From Photobacterium aquae (GTDB taxonomy: Bacteria > Pseudomonadota > Gammaproteobacteria > Enterobacterales > Vibrionaceae), in the NCBI RefSeq assembly GCF_001029445.1, contig NZ_LDOT01000022.1:124001-188000 (forward strand): 64,000 nt of DNA. The letters are read 5' to 3'. Positions 25,369 through 35,396 of the stretch are shown in pieces (within the stretch, counting starts at the first letter, position 1; each line of letters opens with the position of its first letter). Below the pieces are notes generated by a model that searched no databases, was not told where the DNA came from, and saw only the letters and a list, made by a program, of their open reading frames with translations. Both the position numbers and the translations under genes were made by a program.

Positions 25369-26589
25369 ATGAAACGTTCGATTATTCTGGTACTGGACTC
25401 ATTTGGTATTGGCGCAACGGAAGACGCCGACAAATTTGGTGATGTGGGTGCAAACACCCTTGGCCACATCGCTGAAGCCTGTGCCCGCGGCGAAGCCGAC
25501 AACGGCAACCGCAGCGGCGCACTGAAGCTACCTAACCTGAACAAACTGGGTTTGGGCAAGGCGTGTGAGGAGTCATCGGGCTACTTCCCAGAAGGGTTGG
25601 AGCAGGGCGTTGAGTTCAACGGTGCATTCGGCCATGCCAAAGAGCTGTCATCGGGCAAGGATACTCCGTCTGGTCACTGGGAAATTGCTGGTGTACCTGT
25701 ACTGTTTGACTGGGGTTACTTTACTGACCACAGCAACAGCTTCCCACAGGAGCTGTTGGACCGCATCGTAGAGCGTGCCAAGCTGCCGGGTTACCTAGGT
25801 AACTGCCATGCATCGGGTACTCAGGTACTTGACGATCTTGGCGAAGAGCACATGAAGACCGGCAAGCCGATTTTCTACACCTCTGCCGACTCGGTATTCC
25901 AGATTGCCTGCCATGAGGAAACTTACGGTTTGGACAACCTGCTTGAGCTGTGCCAGATCGTGCGCGAAGAGCTGGAAGACTACAACATCGGCCGTGTTAT
26001 CGCTCGTCCGTTCATCGGCGCTGGCAAGGGCCAGTTCGAGCGTACCGGCAACCGTCGTGACCTGTCTATCGAGCCGCCAGCACCGACTGTGCTGCAGAAG
26101 CTGGTAGAAGAGAAGAACGGCAACGTTGTGTCTATCGGTAAGATCTCTGATATCTATGCTGGCTGCGGTATCACCAAGAAGGTGAAGGCAACCGGTATCC
26201 CTGCATTGTTCGAGGCGACACTGGAGCAGATCAAGGAAGCGGGCGACAACACTATCGTGTTCACCAACTTCGTTGACTTCGACTCAGCATACGGCCACCG
26301 CCGTGACGTTGCTGGTTACGCGGCTGCGCTTGAGTACTTCGATGCGCGCCTGCCAGAGATTTTGGCTCTGCTAAAAGAAGATGACGTGCTGGTTATCACT
26401 GCCGACCACGGTTGTGATCCAACATGGCCGGGCACAGACCACACCCGTGAGCATATCCCTGTTCTGGTTGCTGGTCCTAAGGTGAAGCCGGGCTCACTGG
26501 GTCGTTTGGGTACGTTTGCCGATATCGGTCAGTCGCTAGCAGCGCACTTCGGTATCACTGATATGGAATACGGTAAGTCATTCTTGTAA
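25369..26589 (+). CDS. deoB: Phosphopentomutase
   Basis: DeoB interconverts (deoxy)ribose-1-phosphate and -5-phosphate, linking nucleoside phosphorolysis to DeoC. I start at ATG 25369 (MKRSIILVLDSFGIGATED) after an AAGGGAG site; the open frame extends upstream into deoA but family members do not. Metal-binding alkaline-phosphatase-fold motifs are present: LDSFGIGA (N-terminal Asp), SSGKDTPSGHWE with the phosphorylated Thr, and TADHGCDPTWPGTDHTRE. The 406-residue length matches E. coli (407). Confidence 0.97.
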   Translation: MKRSIILVLDSFGIGATEDADKFGDVGANTLGHIAEACARGEADNGNRSGALKLPNLNKLGLGKACEESSGYFPEGLEQGVEFNGAFGHAKELSSGKDTPSGHWEIAGVPVLFDWGYFTDHSNSFPQELLDRIVERAKLPGYLGNCHASGTQVLDDLGEEHMKTGKPIFYTSADSVFQIACHEETYGLDNLLELCQIVREELEDYNIGRVIARPFIGAGKGQFERTGNRRDLSIEPPAPTVLQKLVEEKNGNVVSIGKISDIYAGCGITKKVKATGIPALFEATLEQIKEAGDNTIVFTNFVDFDSAYGHRRDVAGYAAALEYFDARLPEILALLKEDDVLVITADHGCDPTWPGTDHTREHIPVLVAGPKVKPGSLGRLGTFADIGQSLAAHFGITDMEYGKSFL

Positions 26590-26729
26590 TTTGCTTGCTG
26601 TAAAGCCTTCAGATTGGCTGTTTCGGTCTATATTTGTGCTAGATTGAAGCAGCCAACAAGAGACTAATTGACATTGATGTTGGTAAAATCATTCAGTGCT
26701 ATACCAACATAACTATTAAGGAATTAACG

Positions 26730-27452
26730 ATGGCAACTCCTCACATTAACGCTGAAATGGGCGATTTCGCAGACGTAGTACTGATGCCGGGCGACCCACT
26801 TCGCGCCAAGTACATCGCTGAGACTTTCCTAGACGATGCCAAAGAAGTTTGTAACGTTCGTAACATGTTCGGTTACACCGGTACTTACAAGGGTCGCAAG
26901 ATCTCTGTAATGGGCCACGGTATGGGTATCCCATCATGCTCTATCTACGCGACTGAGTTGATCAAAGACTACGGCGTGAAGAAAATCATCCGTGTTGGTA
27001 GCTGTGGCGCGGTACGCGACGATGTGAACCTGCGTGATGTTGTTATCGGTATGGGTGCTTCTACTGACTCTAAAGTAAACCGTATCCGTTTCGGTGACCA
27101 CGATTTCGCGGCACTGGCTGATTACGATATGGTTCAGAACGCAGTTGAAGCGGCGAAGGCGAAAGGTGTTGACGTTAAAGTTGGCAACATCTTCTCTGCT
27201 GACCTGTTCTACAACCCAGATTTCGATTTCTTCCAGACTATGAAGAAGTACGGCATCGTTGGTGTTGAGATGGAAGCGGCGGGTATCTACGGCCTTGCGG
27301 CTGAGTTCGGTGCGAAAGCCCTGACTATCTGTACTGTGTCTGACCACATCCTGCGCGGCGAAGCGACAACTTCTGAAGAGCGTCAGCTGACGTTCAACGA
27401 GATGATCGAAATCGCGCTTGAGTCTGTTCTGCTAGGCGACAAAAACGCGTAA
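26730..27452 (+). CDS. deoD: Purine nucleoside phosphorylase DeoD
   Basis: DeoD splits purine (deoxy)nucleosides with phosphate into base and (deoxy)ribose-1-phosphate. The 240-residue product matches the hexameric bacterial enzyme: MPGDPLRAKYIAE, GMGIPSCSIYATEL, RVGSCGAV, the EMEAAG ribose-binding motif near residue 180, and SDHILRGEATTSEERQ with the catalytic Asp. An AAGGA site precedes the ATG. The 140-base gap from deoB may contain an extra promoter, but I see no convincing boxes. Confidence 0.97.
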   Translation: MATPHINAEMGDFADVVLMPGDPLRAKYIAETFLDDAKEVCNVRNMFGYTGTYKGRKISVMGHGMGIPSCSIYATELIKDYGVKKIIRVGSCGAVRDDVNLRDVVIGMGASTDSKVNRIRFGDHDFAALADYDMVQNAVEAAKAKGVDVKVGNIFSADLFYNPDFDFFQTMKKYGIVGVEMEAAGIYGLAAEFGAKALTICTVSDHILRGEATTSEERQLTFNEMIEIALESVLLGDKNA

Positions 27453-27474
27453 TTGATACGCGAATTTGACGGCG

Positions 27475-27508
27475 AAAAAAAAAGCTTGGGGCAACCCAAG
27501 CTTTTTTT
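27475..27508. terminator. Bidirectional terminator between deoD and ytjB
   Basis: AAAGCTTGGG (27481-27490), loop GCAA, CCCAAGCTTT, flanked by A and T tracts. It ends the deo transcript and the opposing one. Confidence 0.93.
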
Positions 27509-27547
27509 ATGTCTGTCATTTATACCGGAGATGCGGTATGCCGCTGG

Positions 27548-28159
27548 CTAGTCTTTGGTATTGGCCGTGAGCAGGAACGGGAAGTGCCAGATGTCCTTGC
27601 GGCGGCCGAAGGTGAAGGCCAGCAGGAAGCCGATCATCAGTGCGCTGATAATCATGGCCCGGATCACGTTGGTGACATAGTCGATTCGGCTGATGGTAGC
27701 CGCGAGCAGTTTGTCATGCTCTAGGGTAATTCGCAAAAAGCCCACGACCTGATGCTCGGTCATGACCGGCTCGACCAGCTGTTGGCGGCCTTGGCTGGCG
27801 ATAGAGAGCGGGGTGGACAGGCCGGTGATCATTTCCAGTGGTAGCGCGTTTTGGCTTCTGGCAATCGTTGCCCCTTCCAGCTCGTAGAGGGTGGCATCGA
27901 GGATCAGCGGTTCGTCGGTGAGCTGCTCGACCAGTTGCTGGAGCTGTTCTTGGTTTTTCTCGACGATATTCGGTGCGGCCGTTTCTGCGGCTAGCCGCAC
28001 TGCCATTCGCGATAGCTGTTGGGTTTGGTCGCTCAGCGCCTGATAGTTGCGCTTGGTAAGATCAGCGCCGTATTCCAGCATGGTTAGCACGGCCGCCAAG
28101 CAGCCAAAGAGAACGAATAGCTGCCAGGCTTTGATAAATCGGGATTTTTTTACTTTCAT
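27548..28159 (-). CDS. ytjB: Smp/YtjB family membrane protein
   Basis: A 203-residue inner-membrane protein with an N-terminal membrane helix (AWQLFVLFGCLAAVLTML), a periplasmic region of about 130 residues and a second helix (VIRAMIISALMIGFLLAF). A short tail ends SPFLLTA-like (FPFLLTANTKD), as in E. coli YtjB. The periplasmic part (EPLILDATLYELEGATIARS) looks like a minimal sensor domain. In E. coli the gene also lies opposite serB, as it does here. Function is not established. Confidence 0.85.
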   Translation of the reverse strand: MKVKKSRFIKAWQLFVLFGCLAAVLTMLEYGADLTKRNYQALSDQTQQLSRMAVRLAAETAAPNIVEKNQEQLQQLVEQLTDEPLILDATLYELEGATIARSQNALPLEMITGLSTPLSIASQGRQQLVEPVMTEHQVVGFLRITLEHDKLLAATISRIDYVTNVIRAMIISALMIGFLLAFTFGRRKDIWHFPFLLTANTKD

Positions 28160-28408
28160 TGTCTTGCCCAGTGCGGCGGCACTCCATTGGGTACAAAATT
28201 AGGTCTCTAGGGTAAAGCTCTTGGCATTATGGCGGCTATTTGGGCGTAAGCAAAGAATAAATCGGCTAATCGGCGTACTGTGAACGATGGTACTGGGGTT
28301 TGGCGTGATGAGAGGCAATCCTTTGTTGCTTAAACACGCATCTTGAGGTCACTTGGACATATAGGTTAACGTATAGCCTATACGGAGAAGAACACGGATG
28401 GTTTACAG

Positions 28409-29365
28409 GTGCTGAAAATTAGGAAACATACCACATTGCTGGCGCGATTCCCCGAGGTCGTTGCTGCGGATAATCGTGAGCGGTATCGGGCGACGACCTT
28501 GATTTACGGTAAGGCAATTCAACCGGCGGCCTTGACGGCGGTTGAACGGGTAACCGGTGAGCCGTTGCAGATTGTGGCGGCATGGAAAGTTGGCCGCTAC
28601 GACTGTTTGCTGGTGGCCAATCCCTATGATTTGCAGCTTGAGCAGGGTGTTGTCTCACAGCAGCTTGATATCGCAGATTTGCGAGATGCGCCGGACTTGC
28701 GCGAGCCGGGGTTGGTGGTGATGGATATGGACTCGACGGCTATCGAGATTGAGTGCATCGATGAAATTGCCGCATTGGCAGGCGTGGGCGAGCAGGTATC
28801 AGCAGTGACCGAGCGGGCGATGCAGGGCGAGTTGGATTTTGCCCAAAGTCTGCGTGAACGGGTCGCGGCGTTGAAAGGGGCCGACGAAGCCATTCTGGCC
28901 GAGGTTCGCGAGCGGTTGCCGATGATGCCAGAGCTTCGCGAGATGGTGGTAACGTTGCAGGCTCGGGGCTGGAAACTGGCGATTGCATCGGGGGGGTTTA
29001 CCTATTTTTCCGACTACCTGCGCGACGAGCTTGGGTTGGTCGAGGCACGCTCCAACACCCTTGGGATCGAAGATGGTAAGCTGACCGGCAACGTAGAGGG
29101 CGAGATTGTTGACGCCCAGGCCAAGGCATCGATCCTACGCAATCTAGCATCGCAGCTCGATATAGCCCCGCACAACACGGTGGCTATTGGTGACGGTGCC
29201 AATGACTTGGCCATGATCCACGCCGCGGGGCTTGGCGTGGCCTATCACGCCAAGCCACGGGTGGAAGCTGAGTCACCGGTGGCGATCCGCTTTGCCGATT
29301 TGGGCGGTTTGGTCTGCATCCTCTCGGCATCGCTGGTTCCCCAGCAACTGGGTTGGTCTGGTTAA
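28409..29365 (+). CDS. serB: Phosphoserine phosphatase
   Basis: SerB removes phosphate from L-phosphoserine in the last step of serine synthesis. The 318-residue protein has a poorly conserved N-terminal domain and a HAD domain with motif I DMDSTAIEIECID (near residue 109), motif II SGGFTYF, and motif IV IGDGANDLAMI. Start GTG 28409 is the best available; an ATG eleven bases upstream is in another frame and closes at once. It is divergent from ytjB and converges with plzC. Confidence 0.93.
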   Translation: MLKIRKHTTLLARFPEVVAADNRERYRATTLIYGKAIQPAALTAVERVTGEPLQIVAAWKVGRYDCLLVANPYDLQLEQGVVSQQLDIADLRDAPDLREPGLVVMDMDSTAIEIECIDEIAALAGVGEQVSAVTERAMQGELDFAQSLRERVAALKGADEAILAEVRERLPMMPELREMVVTLQARGWKLAIASGGFTYFSDYLRDELGLVEARSNTLGIEDGKLTGNVEGEIVDAQAKASILRNLASQLDIAPHNTVAIGDGANDLAMIHAAGLGVAYHAKPRVEAESPVAIRFADLGGLVCILSASLVPQQLGWSG

Positions 29366-29378
29366 GCTAAATTAAATG

Positions 29379-31733
29379 TTAATTAGCGCCTAGGCGCAGC
29401 AGAACCTCATCGGTGATATCAATGATCTCGCCGCACCCAACGAGCTCGCTGAGCTCAGACTCCAACGTTTTGGCACGGTGCATCGTCAACCGTGCCAGCT
29501 CACCGATTTCCTGACTGATCAGGGCGGTCATCGGGCTGTGTACCGGTACTGCTGTGATCTTCAGCGCCATAAATATGCCGTTTTCCTGCGCTTGGCGGAT
29601 AAATTTGATCCGGGCATCATTGTCGGCAAATTCCCTGTGCAGTTTGCTTTGGGTTTCAATCAGTTTGCCGTCGCGGTAGCGCGCGTAGCAGTAGAGATCG
29701 TGGCTGAACGGCGTATGCACTTCTACGGGGCGCATGGTTTCCGTCAGCATGGTTTTGATCCGATTACGGAACAGTGACTTGAGACTATAGCTATCCCCGT
29801 CGTTGAGCGGCTGGAACAGTTTGATGATTTCGGGGAACGGGGTATTACTGCCGATCGCCTTGAGCCGGATTTTGTGATCCACCTTCTCGGTGAAATAGGG
29901 CACGCTGTTGAGGCGACGCAATAGCATCCGGTGCATGGCCAGCAGGAGCTCGCCGCGTGGCAGGCGCTCTTCGCTGACAACCAGTTTCAGCTCATTGTGC
30001 TTGATCAGCTTGCGCAGGAAGCTCTCGCCGCTCTTGGCGATCCGGCCGTCCCCGGTTTGCAGCCGGATGTTGAGCTGATCCGGGCTGATGCGCATGATCT
30101 GGTACGGGATCTCGCTGAGCGGAAACTGCTTGTTGATCGTCTGCAATCGGGGGAAGCTGATAGCGACGGTGTCGCCCCGGCGCAGCATGGCCGGTTCCTT
30201 GAGCTGGATGTTCAGGCCGCGCGAGGAAAAGTCGATACTCCGCCCGGCGATCTGCTGGGTGTCGCTGCGCAGGGTGATCGGAGTACCATAAAGGAAGCGC
30301 TCTTCGCTGCGCTGCGGCTTGGGATCGAAAAAGACCCCCTTGGCACTGGCAACCGGGTTGCGTTGGTGACGGAACCGGTTGAGGGCGCTTGGTGGGAGCC
30401 TTGGGCGGTTGCCCATCCGGTAGTCCTGCTGGGACTCAGGGTTGCTGAGATCTTGCAGTAGGCCGATATGGGTCAGCGTCTTGATCTGCTCGACCATGTC
30501 GGGGGCGAGGTGTTTGAGCTGCTCGATATCGTCCGGCATCACGGCCTGCAAGGTCAGGCGGTAGACCCGCCAGCTGCTGCGCTGGGCACCGAGGTACCAG
30601 AACAATTCGCGCTCGTCGCTGTCCAGCTCCGACAGGGCGGCGGAATAGAAATAGCTGCGGTTGTTGTACTCGTGGCCGAAGCTGTAGAGCAGGGTTGAGG
30701 AATATGTCATGCCGGGGCGGGCGAGGTTGGCCAGTCGCTCGGGAGAGAACAGCTGGTTGATCACCGGCTGGTGGCGCTCGTCGTGCCAGTATTGCCAGAT
30801 AGGGCGGTTGTGCTGGGTGAGCAGGGCATATTCCAAGGTGTTGCCCGAGAAAAACAGCGGCAACCCGGCACTGTGTTTAAGGTAGCAGTGCTCGTAGCCG
30901 CGGGTGCGGGCCTGCAGGACCTTGTCGTTATGGTTCTGCTTGGCGCGGTTGGCGGTTTGGTTGAGGTAGCTGTTGATGGCGTCTTTGATGATCCCTTCGT
31001 GGCCGAGCAACCTGACCCGTAGCCATTTGTTGCTGGCGCAGTCGTTGTTGTCTTCAAGGCCGATGATCCGGTAGCACAGGGTGTTGTCGTTGAGCTTCGG
31101 GGCCTGGATCTGGCGCGCGAGATCTGGGTAGCTGACGTGGATATCCATGCCCAGCTGGTAGTTGAAGGACGCAGGGACCTTGAACTTGGCACCGGAATAG
31201 GAAATATCGCTGGTGGTTGCGTTGACCACTTGGCCGAACGGCAGGGAGAGTACGGCCTGAGTGGCGATTTGCAGCCGGTTTTCGTTGCGGCTTAGGTAGT
31301 GGCCGAAACGGATCAGGGTCGCATCGAACTGCGGATCGTCACTGGCTGCGATTTCGGTTTCGGTCGGGTAGAGCTCGCCGTTCTGGTGCAGGACCCGAAA
31401 GTTGTTGCGGGTATTGTGCAGCTCTTCGTAGAGGCCGACCCTGAATCTCCCGCCGAATATACCGATCCGGTTCTGGTAGATGTTGATGGCGACATCATCA
31501 AGCCAGTGTTGCTTGCCGTGGAGTTGGTATGGCCGACATTCCCCTTTGACCCGGCCGCGTAGGTCGACGGCTTTGTGGTTGAGGGCCATGATCCGGTGGA
31601 GTTCCATTTTTATTTTGAGCCGGGTCGGGCCGTCTAGGTCGGCAGCCATCTGCAGGAAGATGTTTTCGAAGTCTTCGCTGTCGTAAACCGGGATCAACTG
31701 CTCGAGCAGTCCTTTGTATTCGTCAGGCAACAT
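29379..31733 (-). CDS. plzC: PilZ-domain cyclic-di-GMP receptor, PlzC-like
   Basis: A 784-residue protein with two recognisable PilZ-type c-di-GMP signatures. The N-terminal one has RNENR (near residue 149) followed by DISYSG (near 178). The C-terminal one has RSEER followed by DFSSRG about 25 residues later (about residues 480-510). No membrane segment or enzyme domain is obvious. Between serB and radA the V. cholerae chromosome carries plzC, which supports the name. It is likely a cytoplasmic effector that changes partner binding when c-di-GMP rises. The start at 31733 lacks a strong ribosome binding site. Confidence 0.82.
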   Translation of the reverse strand: MLPDEYKGLLEQLIPVYDSEDFENIFLQMAADLDGPTRLKIKMELHRIMALNHKAVDLRGRVKGECRPYQLHGKQHWLDDVAINIYQNRIGIFGGRFRVGLYEELHNTRNNFRVLHQNGELYPTETEIAASDDPQFDATLIRFGHYLSRNENRLQIATQAVLSLPFGQVVNATTSDISYSGAKFKVPASFNYQLGMDIHVSYPDLARQIQAPKLNDNTLCYRIIGLEDNNDCASNKWLRVRLLGHEGIIKDAINSYLNQTANRAKQNHNDKVLQARTRGYEHCYLKHSAGLPLFFSGNTLEYALLTQHNRPIWQYWHDERHQPVINQLFSPERLANLARPGMTYSSTLLYSFGHEYNNRSYFYSAALSELDSDERELFWYLGAQRSSWRVYRLTLQAVMPDDIEQLKHLAPDMVEQIKTLTHIGLLQDLSNPESQQDYRMGNRPRLPPSALNRFRHQRNPVASAKGVFFDPKPQRSEERFLYGTPITLRSDTQQIAGRSIDFSSRGLNIQLKEPAMLRRGDTVAISFPRLQTINKQFPLSEIPYQIMRISPDQLNIRLQTGDGRIAKSGESFLRKLIKHNELKLVVSEERLPRGELLLAMHRMLLRRLNSVPYFTEKVDHKIRLKAIGSNTPFPEIIKLFQPLNDGDSYSLKSLFRNRIKTMLTETMRPVEVHTPFSHDLYCYARYRDGKLIETQSKLHREFADNDARIKFIRQAQENGIFMALKITAVPVHSPMTALISQEIGELARLTMHRAKTLESELSELVGCGEIIDITDEVLLRLGAN

Positions 31734-31875
31734 TGTTCTTTTGTTCGCAGGTATTTCGTTTAATATCGTTATTTTGCCGCAAAAGCTGAGTATGTCATCT
31801 TTTTGCGTTGAGTTTTTTGTATTACGTCGATTTTGTGGCGCAATACGTTCGGTTTATATGATGTAAGGTTGAAAC

Positions 31876-33267
31876 ATGGCGAAAACCAAACGTGCCTATG
31901 TGTGTAGTGATTGCGGCGCTGATTTTCCGCGCTGGCAGGGACAATGTAGCGCATGTGCGGCATGGAACACGATCACTGAGTTCACGATCCCCAAGACCCG
32001 TGCGGCAGTAGGGGGCGGCGCTGCCGCAGCCAGCAGTTACGCGGGTGGGACGACTCAGGTTCAGAAGCTGTCGGAAGTTGAGAGCAAGGATCTGCCGCGC
32101 TACAGTTCGGGTGTCAGCGAGCTTGACCGGGTGTTCGGTGGCGGTATCGTGCCGGGCTCGGTGCTGTTGCTGTGCGGTGATCCGGGCGCGGGTAAGTCGA
32201 CCCTGCTATTGCAGAGCATCGGTTCGGTGGCGGCGACCAAGTCATCGCTGTATGTGTCCGGCGAGGAATCTATCCACCAGATCTCTCAGCGCGCCAAGCG
32301 CTTGGGTACGCCAAACCTCGACAATATCAGCGTGGTGGCGGAAACCTCGGTGGAGCAGATCCTGGCTCATGTCACGGCGCAGAAGGCCGAGTTTGTGATT
32401 ATCGACTCGATCCAGACAATGACCGTGGCCCACAACGATTCGGCGGCGGGCAGTCCGAGTCAGGTCAAGGAGTCGGCAGCGGCGTTGACCCGTTTTGCCA
32501 AGACTGAAGGGGTGACCTTCATGATTGTCGGCCATATCAACAAGGACTCGAATGTGGCTGGCCCGATGCAGCTGATCCACATTGTCGATGGCCTGTTCTC
32601 GCTGTCGTCGACCTCGGATGAGAAGTTCCGGGTGCTGCGTACCTCGAAGAACCGTTTCGGTGCCGATTCCGAGTCGTGCTTCTTTGCCATGACCGAAACC
32701 GGGATGAAGCAGGTTAAGAACCCGTCGGCGATCTTCCTCAGCCGCTCCAACAAGAACCATGCCGGTTCGGCCTGTACCACCCTCTGGGAGGGGACGCGCC
32801 CGTTGTTGGTGGAGATTCAGGCCTTGTGCAATAGCTCGGTGACCGAGAACCCGCGCCGTTTGACAGTGGGCTATGACTCGAACCGTCTGGCGATGTCGAT
32901 TGCAGTATTGGCCCGCCACGGCGGGATCATGCTGTCGGACATGGATATCTTCGTCAACTGTGTCGGCGGGATCAAAATTGAGGAGACCTCGGCGGATCTC
33001 GCGGTGCTGCTGGCGATTTTCTCCAGCTTCAAGAACGCACCGATCCCGCAGGATGTGCTGGTGTTCGGTGAAATCGGTCTTAATGCCGATATCCGCCCGG
33101 CCGCCAATGGTATCGAGCGTATTCGCGAAGCGGCCAAGCAGGGCTTTACCCGCGCGATTATCCCCAAGGCCAACGCCAGCCGTCAGGTGCCGGGGATCGA
33201 AATTATTGCGGTGGAAGATCTGCAGGAGGCGCTGTCGGCGTTCGACCGGATCTGCAACCCTGTCTGA
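31876..33267 (+). CDS. radA: DNA repair protein RadA
   Basis: RadA is a RecA-like ATPase that drives branch migration in recombinational repair. The 463-residue protein has the N-terminal zinc finger (CSDCG ... CSACAAW, residues 10-30), Walker A GDPGAGKS (near 97), the RadA-specific KNRFG motif (near 258) and a C-terminal Lon-protease-like domain with SRQVPGIEI. All hallmark motifs are intact. It converges with ettA and shares a bidirectional terminator with it. Confidence 0.97.
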   Translation: MAKTKRAYVCSDCGADFPRWQGQCSACAAWNTITEFTIPKTRAAVGGGAAAASSYAGGTTQVQKLSEVESKDLPRYSSGVSELDRVFGGGIVPGSVLLLCGDPGAGKSTLLLQSIGSVAATKSSLYVSGEESIHQISQRAKRLGTPNLDNISVVAETSVEQILAHVTAQKAEFVIIDSIQTMTVAHNDSAAGSPSQVKESAAALTRFAKTEGVTFMIVGHINKDSNVAGPMQLIHIVDGLFSLSSTSDEKFRVLRTSKNRFGADSESCFFAMTETGMKQVKNPSAIFLSRSNKNHAGSACTTLWEGTRPLLVEIQALCNSSVTENPRRLTVGYDSNRLAMSIAVLARHGGIMLSDMDIFVNCVGGIKIEETSADLAVLLAIFSSFKNAPIPQDVLVFGEIGLNADIRPAANGIERIREAAKQGFTRAIIPKANASRQVPGIEIIAVEDLQEALSAFDRICNPV

Positions 33268-33293
33268 TACATGGCGGTTGGATTTCCAGCTAT

Positions 33294-33321
33294 AAAAAAA
33301 CCGGGCCAAGCCCGGTTTTTT
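33294..33321. terminator. Bidirectional terminator between radA and ettA
   Basis: CCGGGC (33301-33306), loop CAA, GCCCGG (33310-33315), with A tract before and T tract after. Confidence 0.93.
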
Positions 33322-33360
33322 GTTGGCGCAGGGTTTGCCCGACGCCGGCATGTCGCAAGA

Positions 33361-35028
33361 TTACTTGGCGATACGCTTGTACTTGATGCGGTGTGGCTCG
33401 GCAGCCTGTGCACCCAGCGTTTTCTTCAACCAGTCAGTGTACTCGGTGTAGTTACCTTCGAAGAAGTTAACCTGACCTTCGTCACGGTAGTCAAGGATGT
33501 GGGTTGCAACACGGTCAAGGAACCAACGGTCGTGCGAGATCACCATGGCACAGCCAGGGAATTCAAGCAGTGCTTCTTCCAGTGCACGTAGGGTTTCTAC
33601 GTCCAGGTCGTTGGTCGGTTCATCGAGTAGCAATACGTTGCCGCCCGCTTTAAGCAGCTTCGCTAGGTGAACACGGTTGCGCTCACCGCCAGACAGTTCG
33701 CCGATGCGCTTCTGCTGGTCGCTGCCCTTGAAGTTGAAGCGAGACACGTAGGCACGGGCCTGAAGCTCGAAGTTGTTGATACGGATGATATCCGCACCTT
33801 CCGAGATCTCCTGGTATACCGTGTTGTTGTCGTTCATGCTGTCGCGGAACTGATCCACAGACGCCAGCTTCACAGTGTCGCCCAGTTCGATGGTGCCTGA
33901 ATCAGGCTGCTCTGCGCCGCTCAGCATCTTGAACAGGGTCGATTTACCCGCACCGTTGGCACCGATGATGCCGACGATCGCACCCTTAGGCACGCTGAAT
34001 GACAAATCGTCGATCAGTACGCGGTCACCAAACGACTTGGTCAGGTTCTGTACTTCGATAACCTTGTCGCCCAAACGCTCACCTGGCGGGATGAACAGTT
34101 CGTTGGTCTCGTTACGGCGCTGGTGTTCGGTGGTGTTCAGCTCTTCGAAGCGAGCCATACGCGCTTTCGATTTTGCCTGACGACCTTTAGGGTTCTGGCG
34201 AACCCACTCAAGTTCTTTCTCGATGGTCTTCTGACGAGCTCTCTCTTGAGACGCTTCTTGTTGTAGACGCGCGTCTTTCTGCTCTAGCCATGAGGTGTAG
34301 TTACCTTCCCATGGAATACCTTCACCACGGTCAAGTTCCAGGATCCAGCCAGCTGCGTTGTCTAGGAAGTAACGGTCGTGGGTGATTGCCACAACAGTAC
34401 CGCTGTAATCAACAAGGAAGTGTTCCAGCCATGCTACGGATTCTGCATCCAGGTGGTTGGTTGGTTCGTCAAGCAGCAGCATGTCTGGCTTGTCTAGTAG
34501 CAGACGACAGATTGCCACACGGCGACGCTCACCACCGGACAGGAATTTCACTTGCGCGTCCCACTCAGGTAGGCGCAGGGCATCGGCGGCACGCTCTAGC
34601 TGCATGTCTAGGTTGTGGCCGTCTTTGGTGGCGATCAGTGCTTCCAGTTCGCCTTGCTCTTTGGCTAGCTTGTCGAAGTCAGCGTCTGGTTCGGCATAGG
34701 CCGCGTAGACTTCATCAAGGCGGGTCAGAGCGTATTTCACGTCAGCGACAGATTCTTCGACAACTTCACGAACGGTTTTCTCTTCGTCCAGTACCGGTTC
34801 CTGTGGCAGGTAGCCAACTTTCAGGCCGGTTTGCGGGCGCGCTTCACCTTCGATATCGGTATCGATACCAGCCATGATGCGTAGAAGGGTCGATTTACCC
34901 GAGCCGTTCAGACCCAAAACACCGATTTTGGCACCCGGGAAGAAGCTCAATGAAATATCTTTTAGGATTTGGCGCTTTGGTGGGACGATTTTGCCCACGC
35001 GCGACATGGTATAGACGTATTCAGCCAT
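33361..35028 (-). CDS. ettA: Energy-dependent translational throttle protein EttA (ABC-F)
   Basis: EttA is an ABC-F ATPase that binds the ribosomal E site and gates entry into elongation according to ATP/ADP. The 555-residue protein has two ABC domains: Walker A GLNGSGKST (near 40) and GANGAGKST (near 357). Signature motifs are LSGGERRRVAI and LSGGERNRVHL, and the P-site interaction linker lies between them. The N terminus MAEYVYTMSRVGKIVPPKRQ is diagnostic. E. coli has the same order ettA, slt, trpR, yjjX, with ettA divergent as here. Confidence 0.96.
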   Translation of the reverse strand: MAEYVYTMSRVGKIVPPKRQILKDISLSFFPGAKIGVLGLNGSGKSTLLRIMAGIDTDIEGEARPQTGLKVGYLPQEPVLDEEKTVREVVEESVADVKYALTRLDEVYAAYAEPDADFDKLAKEQGELEALIATKDGHNLDMQLERAADALRLPEWDAQVKFLSGGERRRVAICRLLLDKPDMLLLDEPTNHLDAESVAWLEHFLVDYSGTVVAITHDRYFLDNAAGWILELDRGEGIPWEGNYTSWLEQKDARLQQEASQERARQKTIEKELEWVRQNPKGRQAKSKARMARFEELNTTEHQRRNETNELFIPPGERLGDKVIEVQNLTKSFGDRVLIDDLSFSVPKGAIVGIIGANGAGKSTLFKMLSGAEQPDSGTIELGDTVKLASVDQFRDSMNDNNTVYQEISEGADIIRINNFELQARAYVSRFNFKGSDQQKRIGELSGGERNRVHLAKLLKAGGNVLLLDEPTNDLDVETLRALEEALLEFPGCAMVISHDRWFLDRVATHILDYRDEGQVNFFEGNYTEYTDWLKKTLGAQAAEPHRIKYKRIAK

Positions 35029-35396
35029 AGCCGTTGCGATCTCTAAAATTCAAATAAAGGGGTATTTTACCTGTTCTGGACATAAGTTTAACAGCTATGT
35101 GCAAAATAAATGGTAAGAGAGTGTGCTGGGTAAGAGGGCTGTGGAGCTAGGTCGCGAATTGGGTGGTTGAACTGTTCACCGTGGTGACAAGGGGATGCAA
35201 GGTCGCTAGCAATACTGACAAGGGAAATGGCATGTTGGCGGCGGTGCTCCTAAGCTGGAAAGGAGCCATCAAGTGCTGCACAATGGCGGCGGCAACGGTG
35301 GCCGGGGAGTAGCCCGGCTTGCTGGTGGTACAAAAATGTGCCATAGATGGTTTTTAAGGGATTGAAACAGCAGGAATTTCAAAGTGGAGTAAAGTT
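35029..35396. other. Gene-free divergent region between ettA and slt
   Basis: The 368 bases hold promoters for ettA (minus) and slt (plus), but no convincing -10/-35 pair stands out. A 65-codon frame at 35147-35344 (minus) lacks a ribosome binding site and any family resemblance, so I do not call it. Confidence 0.5.

Noticed and set aside
26660..26729. Sigma-70 promoter for deoD using TTGACA at 26668
   Set aside because: No acceptable -10 hexamer lies 16-18 bases downstream.
35147..35344. 65-codon frame between ettA and slt
   Set aside because: No ribosome binding site, no recognisable domain, low-complexity composition.
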